Source: Watersipora subatra (taxonomy: Eukaryota > Bryozoa > Gymnolaemata > Cheilostomatida > Watersiporidae). From it: 64,000 bases of DNA. Made by a program: the position numbers and the translations under genes. The notes under the pieces are model-generated. The model saw only the letters and a list, made by a program, of their open reading frames with translations. It was not told where the DNA came from and did no database searches. This document shows, piece after piece, positions 59,289 through 64,000 of this stretch. The stretch spans positions 35,939,143 through 36,003,142 of the forward strand of contig NC_088714.1 of the NCBI RefSeq assembly GCF_963576615.1, written 5' to 3'. How positions within the stretch are numbered: the first letter of the stretch is position 1; the number at the start of each line of letters is the position of its first letter.

Positions 59289-60237
59289 CTGCAAAACCAT
59301 TCTTTGCATTAATTTTGATTTATTTTTAAACATAAATGTGACTAGTTGCAATTAGTTCTTGGAATGGAGAACCTAAACTGTATATAGGTGAATTTCTAAA
59401 ATGGCACTCAGAAAGTGTACCATTTCGTAATTGAAATCCAACATAATTGTTACCTATTACCATCTAGTATCATATCACTACAAGATATTAAAATCAAAAC
59501 TTTCACATTGCAACTGTAGATAAAGCCTCCTGGTTAACTTTCATGGAAATTACCTTCGTAACAAAACCATCCTATCAACAACGAAACTAGCAATTTTACC
59601 AAATGCTTTAAGTTAACAGCTTTTGATGAGAAACTAATTGTTATGGCAAATAGAAATCATAGAAACATAGTCATCATTATGGAAACTAAACTAACGAAAT
59701 ACTGTTTTGCAACTTATTACACTGTGTTGAACATTTAGTGTATATATATTATAATAATGTTATGGTTATTTGAAAGTGTGTAAGTGTAGCTGCTTGCTAC
59801 ATACTCTTTTTGAAATGAAACCTTTGGGTAAACACTATGGTTTTGTAAAAATTGATAAATTTTAATTTAATTTTTAAAAATTACTGAAAAATTTTGCTGA
59901 CAAATTTGAATTACAAGCGTCATTGAATTTCAGTTTGTTAGGACTTGATATTTATGCACATAGCTGTATTATTAGCAAGTATATTTCGAAATTACATTTG
60001 AAAAACATTAATAAGAAATAATTTGAGTTGAACTAAAGATGGTCTCACTATTATATAGCAACAAAATCATTAGAAAAATAATTATTAAACGCATACCAAA
60101 AGAATAATTCAAATAATAAAGGGCACATTAGCAACTAGTAAGTATAGTGTGTATGGACGAAATGATCATTGCATGGCTGACACCAGTCCTAGCATTTTGC
60201 AAAGCCTCCTATTTATTTAAAGTTCACACCCCAGCTT

Positions 60238-60330
60238 TGAGCCTTAGCCTTAGACCTCAGCGGTAGACCTCAGCCTTAGACCTCAATCTTAAGCCTCAGC
60301 GGTAGGCCTCAGCCTTAGGCCTTAGCCTTA
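60238..60330. repeat. GCCTTAGACCTCAG degenerate repeat
   Basis: Short imperfect tandem units of AGCCTTAGACCTCAGCGGTA type, interrupted on the right by the MITE at 60332; the motif resumes after it (CCTAAGGCTTCAGCCTTAGG). Confidence 0.8.
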
Positions 60331-60331
60331 A

Positions 60332-60676
60332 GCCTGGTTCCCATATACGTCGCAAAGCACCGGTGATAGCACCGCAGGCTATTAGCGGTGAAATGGGAAC
60401 CTGCGCGCCGGTTACCGCCGAGGACCACCGGTAGCTGCCGGCGGCATCACAATAGTTTAGCGCTGCTCAAATTTCGCAAAAGGCTGCAGGAAAAACCTTC
60501 TCGAAATGCACTGTACGGGTGAAGGTCACCATTATAGAAATGGCATGGTGAGCGAACATTTTGTTTGAGTTTAGCGATACAGCTTATATGTGAACATATG
60601 CTGCCGCGCCTAACGTCGCAAACGTTTTGCTGCGCAAGTTACCTCCTGAGTCTCGCAATCAATATGGGAACCAGGC
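60332..60676. mobile_element. GC-rich MITE with 15-bp inverted ends
   Basis: 345 bp starting GCCTGGTTCCCATAT and ending ATATGGGAACCAGGC. It is much richer in GC than its surroundings and lies within intron 2 of the quiver-like gene. Target duplication is ambiguous (TAA/TAAG). Confidence 0.7.
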
Positions 60677-61235
60677 CTAAGGCTTCAGCCTTAGGCATCA
60701 TTACACCGATGGCCTGTTAGCTATTTATGTTGTACAGTTACCAATTGCACTAAAGTAGCCTCAGTAGGATACTAAAGTGTGGGTAAGCATATGAAAGAGG
60801 CACTAAGATGTTTGGGTGCCAGTTGTGCTGGTATTGCTAGGTAACGCCTAATGTGAGATCAAATATAATGTGATCTGAACCAGCCAGTCAGATTAGAGCT
60901 CTATAACACTCGTCTCAGACAAACAGTAAGTTTTAAAAATGAACGTTTTTAAATGAGGGGCTCAAAACTGCAACAGCTATGTTTAAAAAAATGTCTGGCG
61001 TCGCTTTTCACTTTAAGACAAGACAACTTCGCAGCCACCTCCAAGCAGTTAGACATGTATGTAGATGATTATGAGAATACGTCTGGGCAAATAACTAGAT
61101 TGTTTAAGCTTAGCAATAAATAGTTAATGCAGCTCCAAAGTCGGTGAGATGACTGACTGTTGACCTATTATGATGACTTACTATTTGATTTGGTGTAAAT
61201 GATGCATAATATAGAGCTAACACAATTGAACTTAC

Positions 61236-61406
61236 TTTTGAAGCTGTCACTTCTCACAGAGTAAATTATTTTTTTCTTAAGACATGTTGTAGTTTTGTCA
61301 CCGCAATGATGGAGCTTGAAGGAGTTATTATACAGAGTGTCACCACACGCGGGATCCAGCTCGCTATTACAGTGGTAGCACTGGATGGCATCACTTCCTC
61401 CGAACG
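61236..61406 (-). CDS. Quiver/Ly6-like gene, exon 2 (first half of three-finger domain)
   Basis: The acceptor TTTAAAACAG lies above 61406 and the strong donor AAAA|GTAAGT below 61236. It encodes AFGGSDAIQCYHCNSELDPA, then CGDTLYNNSFKLHHCGDKTT and TCLKKK. The IQCYxCNSxxDPxCGD pattern is typical of quiver/sleepless-type Ly6 proteins of invertebrates. Phase 1 at both ends. The spliced CDS (46+171+821 bases) is 1,038 bases, 345 residues. An earlier GT (after TACTCT) gives the wrong phase and was not chosen. Confidence 0.8.
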
Positions 61407-61599
61407 CTGTTTTAAATGAAAGGAATAACTTCTTAGCAACAGCAACATCGCTAGCTCGGTTGTAAAACAAAAAGTACCCGTAAGTGAATTAAAAATTTTA
61501 CTTTACAAATAAGTACACTTTTAATTTTGTTACAGCAATACAGTTAGAGTAAACTATATAGATATAAACAGAGGAATAGGAGTCCAAGGAAGCTCATAC

Positions 61600-61645
61600 C
61601 TGTCAGAAGAAGGACGGCACCCGCGAGTGTACAAAGTCTCATCAT
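61600..61645 (-). CDS. Quiver/Ly6-like gene, exon 1 (start and signal peptide)
   Basis: On the minus strand two consecutive ATG codons begin MMRLCTLAGAVLLLT, a signal-peptide core, and the exon ends in phase 1 at ACAG|GTATGAG. It joins exon 2 (AFGGSDA) to give the cleavage region. Exon structure and phases equal those of the plus-strand Ly6 gene at 35981-41030, so the two are related. The spliced protein should be secreted and GPI-anchored; quiver-type proteins modulate ion channels and receptors in flies, but no such role can be read from this sequence. Confidence 0.78.
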
Positions 61646-62078
61646 GCTCAGCAGTAGTGAGATGAAATGCTTGTGCCGCAATAGTGAGTGGCGTTAAGTG
61701 ATGATGGTTTTAACTTTCTTTTTATCTGTAAAACTATGATGACAAATACTATCACATGATGTGATAAGGTCAAGGTTATCTCTCAGCTGTCACTTAATTC
61801 CTAAGTGATGCGTAGCTTCCTAACAGTAGTTGCTACCATGTTTTATTAAACAGTAACTTATCGAGCCCGATGAAGACAGATGTTTTGAACACATAAAACA
61901 TTGTTTGTCATTGAGTGAACCTTCAAAATAGTCACCTAACAACCTCAATGCGATGCGAGCCCAAGGACTGATTTTTTGTTTGCATATTTTATTGCTGTGT
62001 TTGTGTAGGTACTAAGGTTACCGATAAACTATCTTTAGCTTTGGTTCTAAGGAATACAGAAACAACAGCTCTAAACAA

Positions 62079-62079
<1 letters not shown>

Positions 62080-62134
<55 letters not shown>

Positions 62135-62185
62135 CAGCTCTAGACAAGCATATATTTATATACATGTATATATATATATATAAAT
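62080..62185. repeat. (TA)n microsatellite
   Basis: Two TA runs with a duplicated AACAGCTCTAGACAAGCATA-like unit between them. Confidence 0.9.
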
Positions 62186-62674
62186 GATTTCCTCACCCGA
62201 TTAACCCGTATGGGTGGTAATTTCTGCTCTAACTCGGGTCTCCTACCGGAGACCCGGGAGTTTGAGCACTCGCCTCAAGATCTTAGCTATTCCCAATAGC
62301 GCACTTTTCTGCAACTCACTTGAGTTGATTGCTATCGGTATTTGGGCAAGCCACATTTTATGCGCCGGTGTTATTGCGCCCAGTGCCCCAATGACTTCTG
62401 GGATTACGGTTGTTCTTACATTCCAGCATTTTTCAATTTCTTCTCCAAGAGGGAGATATTTCTCTACCTTTTCTTTTTCTTTGCTGGCTATATTGTAGTC
62501 ATTGGGTACTGCTATATCTATTATAGTAGCCCTCTTGTTTTCCTTGTCCACCACCACTATATCTGGTTGGTTTGCTAGGATATGCTTGCCAGTCCGGATG
62601 TATATAGAAGTCCCAGAAGACCTTACCACGGTCCCTTTCAATTGACCTTACTAGGAGCTTCCCACCAGTATTGT

Positions 62675-62678
<4 letters not shown>
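62186..62678 (-). pseudogene. LINE 3' fragment with restriction-like endonuclease end, copy 1
   Basis: The minus-strand frame reads QPDIVVVDKENKRATIIDIA, then VPNDYNIASKEKEKVEKY, GALGAITPAHKMWLAQIP and KILRRVLKLPGL. The PDIVVVDK...IIDIAVP core fits the PD-(D/E) endonuclease region at the C-terminus of RLE-type LINEs (R2/R4/NeSL-like). The copy is 5'-truncated and abuts (TA)n on both sides. About 20 bp differ from copy 2 in the upstream part, including an indel that breaks the frame. Confidence 0.65.

Positions 62679-62679
<1 letters not shown>

Positions 62680-62751
<72 letters not shown>
62680..62751. repeat. (TA)n microsatellite
   Basis: Pure TA run of about 70 bp between the LINE fragment and the hammerhead repeat. 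Confidence 0.95.
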
Positions 62752-62753
<2 letters not shown>

Positions 62754-62812
62754 TCATGCTACAGACAGTACTGTTTCGGCTATTGAAGCCTCATCAGTGC
62801 AGCTCAGAGCTT
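62752..62812 (-). ncRNA. Hammerhead ribozyme, short stem III type
   Basis: The minus-strand sequence from 62812 to 62752 is identical over the core to 8505-8565: CTGATGA, helix II GGCT/AGCC, GAAA, helix III CAGTACTG, GTC, and helix I CTGCA/TGTAG. Confidence 0.8.
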
Positions 62813-62935
62813 AGGCAAGGGACAAAAATCCCATTACCAATGAGAGTTGACTTCCTGCCACGAAACAACTAAGTTGCCTCGCAGACTTTAAGAAAGTCAA
62901 TGTGTTGCCACCTGCCATTCTACACCATCATGGCA
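62752..62935 (-). mobile_element. Hammerhead-bearing short repeat, copy 2
   Basis: Inverted copy of 8378-8575, highly similar over the last 150 bp. The ribozyme end lies against a (TA)n tract, as in copy 1. Confidence 0.65.
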
Positions 62936-62995
62936 GAGATATGATAAGGGCAGGATGAAAAACTGACAGCATTCAGTTTACTGGAGAACATATAC

Positions 62996-63030
62996 ATATG
63001 TATATATATGTATATATGTATATATATGTA

Positions 63031-63062
<32 letters not shown>
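62996..63062. repeat. (TGTATATA)n and (TA)n microsatellite
   Basis: Simple repeat adjoining LINE copy 2. Confidence 0.95.
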
Positions 63063-63070
<8 letters not shown>

Positions 63071-63697
63071 TGTTTCCTCACCCCGGATACCCCGTATGGG
63101 TGGTAAATTCTGCTCTAACTCGGGTCTCCTACCAGAGACCTGGGAGTTTGAGCACTCGTCTCAAGATCTTAGCTGTTCCCAATAGCGCACTTTTCTGCAA
63201 CTCACCTGAGTTGATTGTTGTTGGTATTTGGGCAAGCCACATTTTATGCGCCGGTGTTATTGCGCCCAGTGCCCCAATGACTACTGGGATTACGGTTGTT
63301 CTTACATTCCAGCATTTTTCAATTTCTTCTCCAAGAGGGAGATATTTTTCTACCTTTTCTTTTTCTTTGCTGGCTATATTGTAGTCATTGGGTACTGCTA
63401 TATCTATTATAGTAGCCCTCTTGTTCTCCTTGTCTACCACCACTATATCTGGTTGGTTTGCTAGGACATGCTTGTCAGTTTGGATGTAGAAGTCCCAGAG
63501 GATCTTAGCGCGGTCATTTTCATTGACCTTACCAGGAGCTTCCCACCAGTGTTGTGGTTTATTAAGGCCATACTCATCACATAGACTTCTATACACAATA
63601 CCTGCGACATGATTATGCCGCTCAGTGTATGCGTTCCCTGCTAGCTGTCTGCATCCACTGATGATGTGTTGGATGGTCTCAGGGGCATCTTTGCACA
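63063..63697 (-). pseudogene. LINE 3' fragment with restriction-like endonuclease end, copy 2
   Basis: Longer than copy 1. The minus frame starts with CKDAPETIQHIISGC (a CCHC-type knuckle), then NDRAKILWDFYIQTDKHVLA, QPDIVVVDKENK and KILRRVLKLPGLW. This order (CCHC then PD...D endonuclease) is that of RLE-type LINE C-termini. The frame is open for 193 codons but 5'-truncated at a (TA)n tract, so it is a fragment. Confidence 0.7.
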
Positions 63698-63699
63698 TA

Positions 63700-63711
63700 T
63701 ATATATACATA

Positions 63712-63750
<39 letters not shown>
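63700..63750. repeat. (TA)n microsatellite
   Basis: Separates LINE copy 2 from the Penelope fragment. Confidence 0.95.
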
Positions 63751-63756
63751 GTTTTT

Positions 63757-64000
63757 AAAGTTAAAGTTCAATATCAGAAAGCCTCGTTTAACCACAAAAA
63801 CAAACAACACCACACAGAATTGAGCAAACACATTTGGAAGTTGAAAGAAAACAACTCAACATACAACATAACATGGAAAATATTAGCTCAAGCACAACCA
63901 TATACAAACAAAACAAAACGGTGCAAATTATGTTTACTTGAAAAATACTTCATAATATGCAAACCACACTTAGGCACATTAAATAAAAGAAATGAATTGA
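63757..64000 (+). pseudogene. Second PLE fragment (GIY-YIG endonuclease end), cut by window end
   Basis: The plus-strand frame reads SFNHKNKQHHTELSKHIWKL, then TWKILAQAQPYTNKTKRC and LCLLEKYFIICKPHLGTLNK, RNEL. This is the C-terminal part of a Penelope-like GIY-YIG endonuclease, closely matching in layout the fragment at 7302-7560 but from a different copy. The start is truncated at (TA)n, and the frame is still open at the window end. Confidence 0.75.

Noticed and set aside
58496..59329. 277-codon plus-strand frame over the quiver-like exon
   Set aside because: It is the antisense shadow of a minus-strand exon that has cysteine pattern, splice sites and GPI tail.
60238..60330. Telomere-like CCTTAG repeats
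   Set aside because: Units are irregular 12-20 bp motifs, not a pure hexamer array, and are interstitial.

Overview
The window is nuclear DNA from an AT-rich animal genome, most likely an invertebrate (a lophotrochozoan is my guess; the sequence alone does not name a species). The reasons are split genes with GT-AG introns, short phase-matched exons, many Penelope-like, LINE, hAT and SINE-like remnants, and more than twenty minisatellite arrays. Genes cover little of it; long repeat-filled introns and mobile elements make up most of the sequence.

Layout. 486-28851 (+) holds exons that fit one split gene. Its last three exons encode a SAM domain and C-terminal tail resembling SAMD15-type proteins; four upstream exons in consistent phase probably form its N-terminal part, though the join between 20354 and about 22948 is not resolved. 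Its introns carry two hAT-like elements' worth of debris (one clear copy at 2384-3643), a Penelope-like element folded into an inverted repeat and broken by a solo LTR (5303-7908), several hammerhead ribozyme motifs (7825-8765), a TIR element nested in a dispersed inverted repeat (14870-22665), and many tandem arrays. 28860-35970 holds a second hAT-like element with a perfect 8-bp target duplication, a dead LINE whose last coding part has become a minisatellite, and a 37-bp array split by an LTR-like insert.

35981-41030 (+) is a complete three-exon Ly6/uPAR (three-finger) GPI-anchor gene whose second intron holds a 2.9-kb array of 15-bp units. 41800-45810 is a set of segmental duplications of that array and of a minus-strand Ly6 C-terminal exon (44511-44695). 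47580-49860 is a 19-bp satellite with a 400-bp higher-order period. 50144-50495 has two candidate coiled-coil exons. 58468-61645 (-) is a second complete three-exon Ly6/quiver-like gene with a Lys/Thr/Pro repeat stalk. The right end (62160-64000) holds two truncated LINE copies with a restriction-like-endonuclease C-terminus, a hammerhead-bearing repeat and a Penelope fragment, all bounded by (TA)n tracts.

The signals most worth following are (1) five hammerhead-type motifs, two of them facing each other inside one palindrome, (2) an exon whose 5' splice donor sequence is the seed of a roughly 30-unit tandem array, and (3) a minisatellite made by in-frame amplification of a LINE reverse-transcriptase C-terminal motif. 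The Ly6 genes share the same phase-1 intron positions, so they look like members of one locally expanded family.
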